A DNA stretch of 64,000 bases from assembly GCA_940671915.1 (NCBI GenBank), contig CALNVZ010003435.1, positions 11,881,383 through 11,945,382 on the forward strand. The letters are read 5' to 3'. The translations under genes were made by a program, and so were the position numbers. Origin of the DNA: Paracentrotus lividus. Lineage: Eukaryota; Echinodermata; Echinoidea; Camarodonta; Echinidae. Position 1 is the first letter of the stretch, and each line of letters opens with the position of its first letter. Below the pieces are notes generated by a model that did no database searches, was not told where the DNA came from, and saw only the letters and a program-made list of their open reading frames with translations. Below are positions 1-10,537 of the stretch, piece after piece.

Positions 1-568
1 AACCATCAATCATCTCCTCGTTTTTTTATTTTATCTTTCACCAATATGCTCGTTGGATGATAAGTCAACTAAATGTCAAAGAGCTAAAACAGTGTGTTTA
101 TTAGCAAAGTAAATTTTGATCATAGCTTGCAATTGGTGACACTGTGAATCGTATTATAGATGGAGATTTTTTTTTGGTGGCTTGGAAGTATTATTTTCGG
201 CATGGACTCTGAGCATTAAAAAAATAAAATCTTTAAATCGCAGAGGACACATAAATGTGAAATATCTCTCAAAAACTACAAGGTGTGTATAATTATGTAC
301 TTCAGTATTTTCAATCTTTTATATTTGGATCTTGTGTGACGAGTTACTGATCATGATAAACATCATGTTATATGACAAACGTGATAAGTTCTAATTGAAC
401 AATTTATTTTATCGAGTGTTTCAAAATACATTTTTGTACAAATTGTTATTGTTTGGAATATTTACATAGGAGTTTCACCCGATTATTGGCATAATGTCAT
501 CACGTTTCCCATACTCTGCAAATTGATTTTTAAAACTTTTGAATAAAATATGTATAATTATATTTACA
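1..568. other. AT-rich non-coding flank
   Basis: No supported exon or recognisable repeat. It probably holds the upstream intron or promoter region of the GT31 gene, since an acceptor-like site precedes that gene's coding exon. Confidence 0.4.
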
Positions 569-747
569 CAGGGGCCGCGGAGCGCTTTTGAAAGTGGAGG
601 GGCTGAGCGAAAGTGGGGGGGGGGGCTGAACAGGCTAAAAATAACAAAGTATGGTCATTTTTGCATTTTTGTACACGTTGGCTGAAAAAAGTGGGGGGGG
701 GCTGCAGCCCCCCCCCCAGCCCCCCCCCCCGGCTCCGCGGCCCCTGT
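569..747. mobile_element. Foldback MITE-like element with G/C-run interior
   Basis: The left end reads caggggccgcggagc and the right end is its inverse, ggctccgcggcccctg, with poly-G and poly-C runs between. It is about 180 bp and codes for nothing. It lies just upstream of the galactosyltransferase exon and supplies the proline-rich false extension of that reading frame. Confidence 0.7.
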
Positions 748-902
748 TACATACGTATATTGGTTCAAATTTGACGTTTTGTTTATATCCTAGTTTTCTA
801 ATGTGCCGAATGGTAACCGCGTGCTCTGTAATCGCAAAACGCTGTGCTTACTTTACAGGAGTCCGAATATCCTACCAGGTTACACTACAATCGGATGCTA
901 AC

Positions 903-2021
903 ATGAGGATGAATGTCTCCAGATTATTCCGTTATACGAGTCTCCTGGGTGGGGTTTTCAGCCTTTTCTGGTTTGCATTCAACCTCAAGTTCTTCATGAA
1001 CCGTGAAAGCCATGGAGAAACTGTACATTTTAAAAAGGGTAACCTTCTAGGGAAACCTGCAATATTATCGCATGAAAATGCAGGAGTTAGGTCAAGAGGC
1101 GAGGAGAGCAAAGGGAAGAATATTGGTGTCCTTGCTAAGCAGTCATGGACACCCTTTTCAGCCAAGCACGACTACCCCTATCTGTCGAGTTCTCGCTTGA
1201 AATGCCTCAACAAAGCCTCGAAGCTTTACCAAAAGTTAACAGTGATTGCAATCGTTGCTTCGGCTCCGGAGAACTTTGATCGAAGAAACGCGATGAGAAT
1301 GACATGGATTCGACATGCCACCGAAAGAAAGTATTCTATCAAGGTCATGTTTATGTTAGGCATGACCTCTGATCGGTCTATCTACAGTAAGATCAAACAA
1401 GAAGCTCTTCTCTATGATGATATCATCCAGGAAGCCTTTGTGGATTCTTACCTGAACCTGACGGTCAAGACCATTGGCGCCCTCAAGTGGGCCACCCAGT
1501 TCTGCCGCGGAGCTCAGTTCTTCGTGAAACTCGATGACGACGTTGTCGTAAACATAGGAAACTTTACAGGCTACCTGGAGTATTTTGTCCCTCGTTCCAC
1601 AAACTACATCGGTGGCATGGTGCATATCGGTGCAAAAGTTTTTCGCAACCCGGAAGAGAAATGGTACACACCTGAAGAACTCTACCCAAATGCCACATAT
1701 CCTCCTTATCCTGAAGGGAAAATATATATCATTTCCATGGACGTTGCGATGAAGATATATGAATACTCACAATCGATACAGATATTTCCATGGGAGGATA
1801 TCTTTATCGGGATATGTGCCGAACACTTCAACATAACCCTTCATAATATCGACAACCTCCGATATGGCGTATGGAATATAAAAAACGGTAATTTAGGCTC
1901 AGGCCTCATTAAAACACAAGAATCATTGAAATATCTTTCATACATTTATATTGTGTTTGATCTAGAGATAGGGGAAATGATTGAGGTTTGGCAAGCATGG
2001 AGGAAAAACAGTTGGGATTAG
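903..2021 (+). CDS. Beta-1,3-galactosyltransferase-like GT31 enzyme
   Basis: Predicted 372-aa type II Golgi membrane protein of glycosyltransferase family 31, whose members add galactose or N-acetylglucosamine in beta-1,3 linkage to glycoproteins or glycolipids. Seen in the sequence: a short basic N-terminus, one hydrophobic signal-anchor at residues 11-31, a stem to about 110, then the GT31 domain with IAIVASAPENFDRRNAMRMTWI (split here as IAIVASAPENFD and RRNAMRMTWI, 116-136), a DDD metal/UDP-sugar motif at 211-213 and the late EDIFIG motif at 298-303. Sequons lie at 185, 220, 263 and 310. The open frame extends upstream to 651, but that part crosses a foldback element coding for proline runs, and a splice acceptor (tttacag) ends at 858, so I start at the ATG at 903 just before the anchor. 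The coding region is a single exon, common in this family. Acceptor specificity cannot be told from sequence. A poly(A) signal follows at 2079. Confidence 0.85.
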   Translation: MRMNVSRLFRYTSLLGGVFSLFWFAFNLKFFMNRESHGETVHFKKGNLLGKPAILSHENAGVRSRGEESKGKNIGVLAKQSWTPFSAKHDYPYLSSSRLKCLNKASKLYQKLTVIAIVASAPENFDRRNAMRMTWIRHATERKYSIKVMFMLGMTSDRSIYSKIKQEALLYDDIIQEAFVDSYLNLTVKTIGALKWATQFCRGAQFFVKLDDDVVVNIGNFTGYLEYFVPRSTNYIGGMVHIGAKVFRNPEEKWYTPEELYPNATYPPYPEGKIYIISMDVAMKIYEYSQSIQIFPWEDIFIGICAEHFNITLHNIDNLRYGVWNIKNGNLGSGLIKTQESLKYLSYIYIVFDLEIGEMIEVWQAWRKNSWD

Positions 2022-2078
2022 CATTTCAGAGAACAAAATTAAAAATTAATTATTTCAAAATGAAACAAGACCCAAAGT

Positions 2079-2084
2079 AATAAA
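2079..2084 (+). terminator. Poly(A) signal of the GT31 gene
   Basis: Canonical aataaa 58 bases past the stop codon. Position and strand fit the 3' end of the galactosyltransferase transcript. Confidence 0.5.
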
Positions 2085-3522
2085 ATATTATTGTAACTTC
2101 ATTGTATTGTAATGGAGATAAACAAAATTTAGTTACAATAGAATATTTCAAAGGGGTTACTCGATGTTCTAAAGATTCGTTTGTTCAAAAGTGAAATAAG
2201 GTTTGTTAGTCCGAACACACCAGTTCTTTGCATACGGTATGTACAAGTACCTAAAAGCCGTTAGGTCCGAAAATAAAATAAGGTTTGTTTGAAGCAAAAG
2301 CCAAAAGGTTCATTGTTCTAAACAGCCGAAGGTTCGATTTTCCAAAATTGGAAAAGCGTTCGTTTATATGAAGGTTATAATGTTGAGGCTTTTTCAATTT
2401 CGGATTATTTGGACTTCGGGACGAAGGAACGTTCGGACTAACGAGAATGAATAATTTAAAGAAAGGGACATACAAACGATGTCGGGACGTGCATCATGTA
2501 GGAAAACAGGCCAACTTGATTACAAAATGCTAAGAAAGCTCATCGTGTTTACCAAGTGTACTTCCAGGGACTACTGCATTATGATTTAAATTGTATGTAG
2601 ACGACGTCGTTTCAACTTCAACCTTTTTAAACCAGTTGAAGCTGATGATAGAAGAAAAAAAATATGAAAAATCGAATTTTACTTGAATGTAAAACTTTTG
2701 CTTTAGATTTGGTTGATGATCTTATAAACATGTAAATTGGTGACGAAACTGAATTATTTTTGCTATGTTTTTTGTAATAACCTTGTGTAAATTATCATTT
2801 TCGAAATTATGGATGTTCCTTCCAAGACCGTAGGTAACAGGATATTTTAGCTTTTAGAACAGAACATTTGATAGAACATAATCGCATAATTGCAACATCT
2901 GTCAAGCTCTTGGGGTGGTAAAAAGCTCGAAAAGAATTCATAAAAGCAATTGCTTGCCAGTTTGAATACATTAGCAAGCGTGTCAATTTGTGCCAAAGAG
3001 GACTCATTTGTAGGCCTATGCCAAAAAAAGGGTTAGGCCTACATTAAAATTATAAGTGATTTTCATTGATGTTAATAATCATAATTAGTGGTCTTGAAAA
3101 AAATCTTGAAAGTTTTGTTTTGTGTTTAGTGTATAATGTTACAACTCATCGATAACCTAGAAGATTGATACATCATAAATACTTGGTGAATTTTAGATTT
3201 TATAACGCAATAAATCACTCAATATAGTCACGTTAATCTCTTTTTATTTATTTGTATTTATTAAAATGGTATCTTTTCCTCGAGATATGTTACTCAAAAT
3301 GGAAGGATCTTTCAGATATTTGCTTACACTACATAGAAAATGGATTCTGTGAATTTACAGCTTAAATGTACAACGGCATTAAATAAATCTCCAATAATGC
3401 CAATTAAAATCAAAATATTTTTTCTCCATCAGAGTTCACTAATGTACTTGTTTAGTTAGACAAAATAATTTTAAAACGGTATAAGAGAGAGAGAGAAAAA
3501 ATACATACAAGAATTGCAGTTA
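2085..3522. other. Intergenic / 3' UTR region between convergent genes
   Basis: AT-rich DNA without a supported exon. The right part probably carries the 3' UTR of the minus-strand gene ending at 3523: tttattt runs near 3242-3262 read aataaa on the minus strand. Words such as ggttcg and gttcga recur at 2170-2440, a possible old repeat. Confidence 0.4.
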
Positions 3523-4004
3523 TCATACAAGAACTTGCTTGATACTGAGACTACTAGAGCTTGAGTTCCCTGACTTTGGTTTCTTCTCATGGTTCCCAAA
3601 AACATAATTCCCAATGTCTTCGATGTTCATGTGAGGATGAATCCCGACCTCGATCCCCGATTCGCGGCACATCTCCGTCAACGAATCGATGTTGGACTGG
3701 GAGAGGCGCAAGTAGCGACATCGCAGAACTTGAAGTGGGTCAAAGTTCGAGGGGTCAGCTTCGAGCTGTTGTCTTTGCGCCGCCATGTGCGTGTTGACGA
3801 ACTGCAGAGCTCGTAGTTTAGCGCGGAATTGTCGGTTATGCATGGAGTTGCTGGATGGGTCGTATGCCGAAGAGCTGCCGATGTTCCCGGCGAGGAGTTC
3901 GTCAATGTTAGCCCCGCCGCTATCGTTCTTGATGGTGGTGTAAAGAGCCGAATGGAGATCGTTTAGGACCTCAGCTGGAATATGGATGTGACTGTGCGAA
4001 GTAC
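3523..4004 (-). CDS. Uncharacterised gene, exon 6 (terminal)
   Basis: 482 nt with the stop at 3523-3525. The acceptor is gccacaacag, entered in phase 1. It carries the only part that looks globular (IPAEVLNDLHSAL, LRLSQSNIDSLTEM, IHPHMNIEDI) and would be the best query for a homology search. Confidence 0.85.
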
Positions 4005-7000
4005 CTGTTGTGGCAGAAGCAATACATTTGTAAAGATACTTCATGAAGTTGAACAGACATAGAACAAAATCTTCAAAAGATCAATCACTTTCAAAACTTT
4101 TCAACCAACCACAATCACGCTCGTGAAAATAACGAGAAGAGTTAAAATAAGCATACGCAAAAAACAAAAAATTCTGTGTTGCCATGTTTGCCAGTGATGG
4201 ATAATATATGGGCTACAGTCAGTCACACCAAGGAGCTTCAAACACATGGAGTGACAACGAAATGCAAATTAATTCATGACGCTTGCAATTTTTAAAGAAA
4301 TGCAAAAGAATACACAGGTGTACTGTAGCCTTTGGTGGCGACCCGAGATGCCGCCAGTTTCATAGGATGGTTGAAAAGTAATTCGTGTTGAAAATAAATA
4401 ATTGGGAATATTTTCCATTTTATTTGATCTCAGAACATGGATATTAAACACATGACGGAATATAATATCGAAGACATATTATGTCCTAAAATTGGGTGAA
4501 ATATTGTATGATAGTAGTTATAAAATATGAAATACCTCAGAATTCGACAATTTTTAAATCAACATTTTACAAATTTCCACAAACATCCACAGTACAAAAA
4601 TGTCTGATTTGTTTGTTGGAATATATTCATTTGCGGTGTTATGTGTCACATATGCGGCCACATGCGGCCAGTCGAGTAATTTCAAGTCATATTTCAAGAA
4701 ATATTGCAACCTGTGAAAGTGAGCGATATGTCTGTTCATACTATCCGACCAGAGGCAGCGAAAAGTAATCATCATTACAAAAGCATATTTCGTTTTGTAA
4801 CTGGCCAGAAAGTCTGTAGTTAGGCAGAAATCTTTTGTCTACAATCTGCGAGAAAATTCAAATGAAACTCATGTCTGGCATATTTTTTCCCTGCGGCATC
4901 ACAGTCCCATCAAAAGAGTAAGCTACGTTGTTTCTCCATGTGTTTGAAGCTCCTTGGTGAAATAGACAAAATAACGATAAAAGCTCGAGCAAAAGCACAA
5001 ACCCCAAAATTGTGTAATTGTTTGGATTGTCCGAATAATAAACATCCGAACATTACCTTTAGATTTTGCTTTCTTGAAATGTTCTCGTCTTGAGCCGTGA
5101 TCCTCTGTAGTTGTATCGTGCTTAGATTCTTTTGACCCGTTGCTTAGTTTTACCACATGAGAACTCTTACTCATAGTCTTCTTGCCTTTTGGTTGGGTAG
5201 GTTGATGCAATGATTGCTCTTTTTTCTCTGATGTCTTCCTAGTATATCCACCTACATTTTTAATATGCACGTGTATTCATCATTATGTAAGATAAGTTGA
5301 TAGAATTACATTCTTAATTGAAAAATGTCAGTGGCATCCTGATTAATACGATTGGTTTAGCTATTGCATCACAATCGATTGCAAGTCTCGTTTATTTATA
5401 GAATATCAAAGAAAATGTATTTCATAAAACTTTTAACAATGTCCGTGTGTTTCTGTTAAATAATGAAATACACATTTGTCCGAAATTGTATTTGGATGTA
5501 TTTGGAAATTCCGTTCTTGCTCACTTTCGACATCGAATGCAATGCAACATTAGAATTTCTTTCTTTTGTTTATTTTGTAAGTTTGATTCATCATGATTAT
5601 CATTCATGTCGTCTTTATTATATTTTATTGAAAAGCACTGCGAGTCACCCGTTTTGGGCGTTCTTTTAAAAGATTGGATGGCTAAAAAAGTGAATAATAA
5701 AGAATACCAATGAACTTACGGTTGGACTTCTTCTTTTCTTCTTGAGCTTTGCTGGCTGATGTTTGCCGCGCTGCAACAACGTGGTCACTTTTACCACCCC
5801 CACCCTCTTTCCTAGTCGTGGTGGCAGCTTTCTTTTCCTCCTTTCCCTCTTTCTCCTTTTTCTCTTCCTTGAAATGTACTTTATGATCACTTCCCGAACT
5901 GTTCTCTTCACCATCTTCCTCTAAGTCATCATGACATTCCGTCTTGAGAACTGTCTCCGATTGCCCTGAATCGCTGCTGGAATGGTCGCTGGACGATCGG
6001 TGAGGGCGTCGTTTGCTCTCTTGGCTTTCCTGGTCTGGGTTCTCCTCCTCCAGAACGGCTTGTCCACTGAAAAGTCTGCTGATGAGGAATCGACTTGGGA
6101 TGGACATACCGTGAGAGGAAGTGGGTCCCCGTCCTGCAGCTAGCATATGGCCCGATTCTCTGGAACGAGGTCCGCCACCAGCGAGGGTATGACTAGATGC
6201 CCTGGGACCCTGATGCTGACTGAGGACAGTGGTGTTGAGCGAGAAACGACTGCCCGTGTCCGCACCAAGCGGCCTGGCGAGCATTTGATGAGATCCTTTC
6301 ATCCGATCTTCCATAGAAATGGCATTGATAGAACTGATGCGGCGATGCATTGAGCCACCTTTAGGGTCCATGTAACTGGGAATAAGAAATTCGATACATA
6401 AAATTATTTAGAGGACGCTGTAAATACTTAAGAGTGCTAAATATGTGCACTACTAGTATATCCTGAAAAGGAAAATGATCTACACACTCTTATGTGTTTA
6501 GGGGTTTATTGATATGCAACTGGCTTCTATAGCTTAGGAAAATAAACGCGGCAATTACTTATAGGAATACTGAAATGGTAAAGACTTTGGACGATATTCT
6601 TCGAGAATACCGGCCCATATTGTCAAATTTTACTTGAGGTCAAATTACACTAACCTGTGATGTGGTCTCTTTTTGTTAAGTCCTTCCCTTACACAATGTT
6701 CCTTGATGGTATGTCCGTAGCCAGCAGGCTGATGGACTGGAGGTGGTCCTTGGTTCATCTCGTAGACGAGACTCGATTGTTGAGGGCTCACTCCAATACT
6801 TGTATGCCTCGATCCCACTCCTGGTACCCCAACGTGTCCGCGTACCAGATCCGAGACTGACGTGTACTGTCCGGAGGAGCTAGGAACGTGTCCGATGCCA
6901 CCCTGCATGATGTCCGTAGATTGGCGCCTGTTTATTAGAGCCTGGTGACTTGATCTTCCTCTCTGCATTCCTGGCTGGGTAGGAGGCTCTGGTCCAGCGA

Positions 7001-9008
7001 GGTGCGACCGGGAGCCTATGGTTGCATTGTGGATAGATTTACCCCCTGCCAACTTTCCACCACCCGGCAACTGACCTTTTGTGTGATTAACCTGTAGGAT
7101 CTGTTGAATCAAAGCAAATGAATAATGGTCATGTTTGTTTGTTTGTTTGTTTGTTTTTTTTACATTCTATTCATAAGTTTAAGCAATAGACATTATTTCA
7201 ATTAATGACCCTCAATGGGAAACGGTTTTAGTTAGAAAACCATTATCCAATTAAATGATTAAATCTATGACCATGATGATCGTCTATTTTTAAAGATAGA
7301 GTACTCTAATGACCCATTAAATATTAACGCGATCATAACAAAAGGGGCGCTACTTTTACTGACGGCTGAATTATAATAACATGGTGGGAACCACACTTTG
7401 TAAAAACATGGACGACTAAGTTGTGACCATGACACAAATGATACCCATTTTATCTTGTAAATTGGTAAGATATTTTATTTCTATTTTAAGTTTGTTTCCT
7501 CTTTGTTTATTTTCTCTGTATTTGATTCGCCTAGGATAAAGTAGTGGTCGAATTTCATTTAATAATTAATGAAGTACCACATTTGATCTTACCATATTAG
7601 TTTTACTATATTACTGTCGTTATGCGAGCCAGATGATAAACGAGATTTGGTTCTAGAATTTTGTTAATTTTAAATGCATTTTCTCAAAAGTCTCAAAGGT
7701 ATCGACTATCATTAGAATTCCTAATTATACAAAAAGATGATCAAATGGACAATTAAAGGCTAATGAATAGATTTTCGTCAAATTGCATTTAATAATTAAT
7801 GAAGTAGATCTACCACATTTGATCTTACCATATTAGTTTTACTGTCGTTATGCGAGCCACATGATAAACGAGAATTGGTTCTTGAATGAGAATGAGAGCG
7901 GGAATTTAGCATGTCTGGATGTCGTCTGGTCTTCTCATCTTGTAGTTTTGTAAGTTGGCGTATAAGTTCCTTCTCCTCTCTTCTGTGGATATGTTCCTGA
8001 ACATCCTTGGCGCTTTTAAGTGATCTAAGAGTTTGTAAAAGCATCATTGTTAACAACAAGTTATATTACTTAGCAGTAGGTGTGAACCCTACCAGACATA
8101 CAACATGTAGATCTAGACCCCTTTACATCATGATAGGCCTACCAGCGTCAATGAGATCAAATTGACATTTAGATCTAGATCTAGGTTCCCTGCCTGGCCC
8201 TGCTGGGCGCAACAAATTGCAGTTGAAGCCATTCCGAATCATCAAACATTTCATTTTGTAAACAGAACATGCATTCTTCACCATTTTAACATCAAGCAAT
8301 TTTTAATAGACACTCACGTGCTTTAAAAAAAGGGGGGCAACTTCATTTAGCCCTGATAATATATGACGATAATCACTTGGGCATTTCAAATAAAATCAAT
8401 TTGCAGCTTCTTCACTTTCAGATAGGAGATTTGCCGACTTCCCCATTCCACAATGTTCAGGGGTTTATTTCAAACATGACATTATCCTAGATCTAAAACT
8501 AGATCTATTCTAGGCCTGGCCCTAACGTTAGGCTAGTGCATCAATAAAATGAAGGATCTACTCGAATTGGTATGAAATTAACAGTTAGGCCCCTAACGTT
8601 AGGTCTAATAAAAATGATTAAGGGCTGGATCTAATTAGATATAAGTTAGATGTCATAAGATGAAAAGCAGCCGCCCCTCCTCGGCCAAGACTCAAGTTGT
8701 TTGTTTTTTTAAGGGGGGGGGGGGGGTAAAACTTATGACTTATGTTAGGCCCATTCATTCTCAAACAAATTCGGTTTGCGAACTTTTTTAACGGTTATGT
8801 CTTATGAACTTCAGGTAGATCTAACGAGTAACGTAACGTGTTAGATCTAGGCCTAACGTTAGAAGCTTAAATCTATCCCATCAGGCATCAAGCGGGTCTA
8901 CATGTCATTGACTAACCTTTCTTTGTGGTGTAGCGTTGATAACTCTTTCTTGTTGCTGACGCCCACGGAATGCACAATTCGTGCATCCATGGTTGGGTTT
9001 AGCTCCAT
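3523..9008 (-). CDS. Uncharacterised 688-aa disordered protein, six exons
   Basis: Join, in transcript order: 9008-8917, 8024-7829, 7100-6655, 6375-5720, 5251-5057, 4004-3523. Every junction has an AG/GT pair and the phases match throughout, giving 2067 nt ending in a stop. The first 60 residues are basic and probably helical (for example KDVQEHIHRREEKELIRQL). A long Ser/His/Gly/Pro-rich disordered middle follows, then an acidic and lysine-rich stretch around residues 390-460. The C-terminal 160 residues look folded, with RYLRLSQSNIDSLTEMCRE and GIEVGIHPHM, and the chain ends in a serine-rich tail. I see no signal peptide, membrane segment or catalytic motif and do not recognise the family; no function is proposed. 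An internal Met at codon 7 has a better start context than the first ATG. A partial copy of exon 2 lies in intron 2. Confidence 0.8.
5057..5251 (-). CDS. Uncharacterised gene, exon 5
   Basis: 195 nt, acceptor atgtag, donor aaag|gtaatg, phase 1 to 1. Lys/Ser/His-rich and probably disordered. Confidence 0.8.
5720..6375 (-). CDS. Uncharacterised gene, exon 4
   Basis: 656 nt, acceptor ttcttattcccag, strong donor c|gtaagt, phase 2 to 1. It encodes a Ser/Arg/Gly-rich stretch followed by a charged Glu/Asp/Lys region, with a run of Lys and Glu near its end. Confidence 0.85.
6655..7100 (-). CDS. Uncharacterised gene, exon 3
   Basis: 446 nt, acceptor attcaacag, donor cag|gttagt, phase 0 to 2. The product is Gly/Ser/Pro/His-rich low-complexity sequence. 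Confidence 0.85.
7557..7658 (-). pseudogene. Duplicated, frameshifted fragment of exon 2
   Basis: About 100 bp nearly repeats 7788-7887: the last ~57 coding bases of exon 2, its donor (aatatg|gtaag, here at 7593) and intron start. Against the real exon it has an extra stretch (atattac) that breaks the frame and several substitutions. It lies in the intron between exons 2 and 3, about 230 bp downstream in transcript order. Confidence 0.75.
7829..8024 (-). CDS. Uncharacterised gene, exon 2
   Basis: 196 nt between acceptor ctcttag and donor atg|gtaaga, entering in phase 2 and leaving in phase 0. It encodes the Lys/Glu/Arg helix SLKSAKDVQEHIHRREEKEL and a Ser/His/Arg-rich tail. Confidence 0.85.
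8100..8900. repeat. Cluster of agatctag / cctaacgttagg words
   Basis: Intron 1 of the uncharacterised gene holds many short self-complementary words (agatctaga, aggcct, cctaacgttagg) at about 8108, 8170, 8490, 8520, 8590, 8830 and 8850. No larger repeat unit is clear. A run of 14 G begins at about 8714. Confidence 0.45.
8917..9008 (-). CDS. Uncharacterised gene, coding exon 1
   Basis: ATG at 9008. The donor aag|gttagt is at 8917/8916 and the exon ends in phase 2. It encodes MELNPTMDARIVHSVG and a basic segment ending HHKE plus two bases of an Arg codon. Confidence 0.75.
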
Positions 9009-9855
9009 CTCACCTCCTTCGGATCCTCTCTCCTGCACGGGGAAGTCACCCGGCACTGGGTCTCAGGATTAGCCCAGGCCCCCCGCCCAGGTTCAATTTC
9101 CGAAGACAAGTGCAACCCCCGAACTTATTCCTTCAGAAGCTAGCCCACTTGAAGCATTAAATATCTGATGTAGATCTACGGTAGATGTAGAGTGAGTTGT
9201 AGTCTAGCTATTTTCCTGATGCCAATTTGCCAATTATGCAGTTTAAGATGAAATTCGATAAAAAATCTGAGTGATATTGCTCAAAAAATAGCAATAAAAG
9301 AGCAATTTCGGTATACGTATATACACAAATCATATGGCGCGTGGTGGTACGCGCATATGTAATAGCATGCGCTTATATGGACCAATGATTGGACTCGTAG
9401 GTGCGCGTACAGCCTTTATAGCGTATAGCCTATTTATATACCATTGTGACGTAACAAAAAGAAAGATCTCGTCACAAAATTTCAAAAGTTCGATGAACTT
9501 CCTTCCACCATATGTAAACAAAGTGAAAATGTAAACAAAGGTAGTACCGTACCGGTAGTACGATCACGATCGCCTAGAGATTTGTCAATTTCTGTCGAAA
9601 ACTTGGCGATTGTTCATCGTGGTTTTCACGACATTGTCATGAATTAAATGATATTCGTTGTGAATTCCATACAAATATTTGCGCCAGCTTACAGATGAAA
9701 ATTGTAAAAGTTGAATGGAAGTTTCGTAAGTCCCAGACCGGACCGAGAAATGAAAACCAAAATTACATATAAAACGAAAGCTAATAATATTTCCTCATAA
9801 TACAACAATTCCCAATTTAAGCATTTTTATCTTCCATCTAAAAAGTATTTCATTA

Positions 9856-10192
9856 AAAAGGTGATCGACCTCAACCAGGCCATCCCTCCCAAGTACTCGA
9901 AAATGTACCCCTATTATAGTGGCGCGGCTGATGACGTCAAAAAATGTTAACGGAATGCTCATTGCTAAATGCTGAATGAATTTGCCCTTTCATCATAACA
10001 ATAGAATTCTAGCACACATGGGGTCTATTGTTCTGACATAGCAATACAAACGTGTTTTCTAAAGGCGAAACCCAATCATGCCTGGCAGTAGCATTCCCTT
10101 TAACTTCTTTACGTCATCAACCGCGCCATTAAAATAGGGGTAACTTTTCGAGTATTTGGGAGGATGGCCTGCTTGCGGTTCGATCATCTTTT
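9856..10192. mobile_element. Foldback element, ~100-bp terminal inverted repeats
   Basis: The left arm begins ggtgatcgacctcaacc and continues through ggcgcggctgatgacgtcaa. The right arm is its inverse, ggcgcgg(t)tgatgacgtaaag to gatcatctttt. The arms match for about 100 bp at roughly 85 percent by eye, with about 130 bp between them. There is no coding capacity. Confidence 0.75.
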
Positions 10193-10487
10193 ATGAATAC
10201 TGTTATGAAAATTTAATTTATTTTGGGGGTATTTATGTTATACGCCTACTTAGCTTTCAATCGATGTAAGGTTGTATTTACTCCGTCAACGTCTTTAAAG
10301 GTTTCAGTCTCGAATTTAATAGTACAGCACAATCACTAGATTCCATAACCTTACAAAAAGATGATCAAATGGACAATTAAACGCCAATAAATAGATTTTT
10401 GATACATACTTTTAAAAACAATTTTGCACCTGGCAAACTTTTCAGTTAAAAGTTTGCCGGTGAAGTCTCCCCCCCCCCCCCCACCCT

Positions 10488-10537
<50 letters not shown>

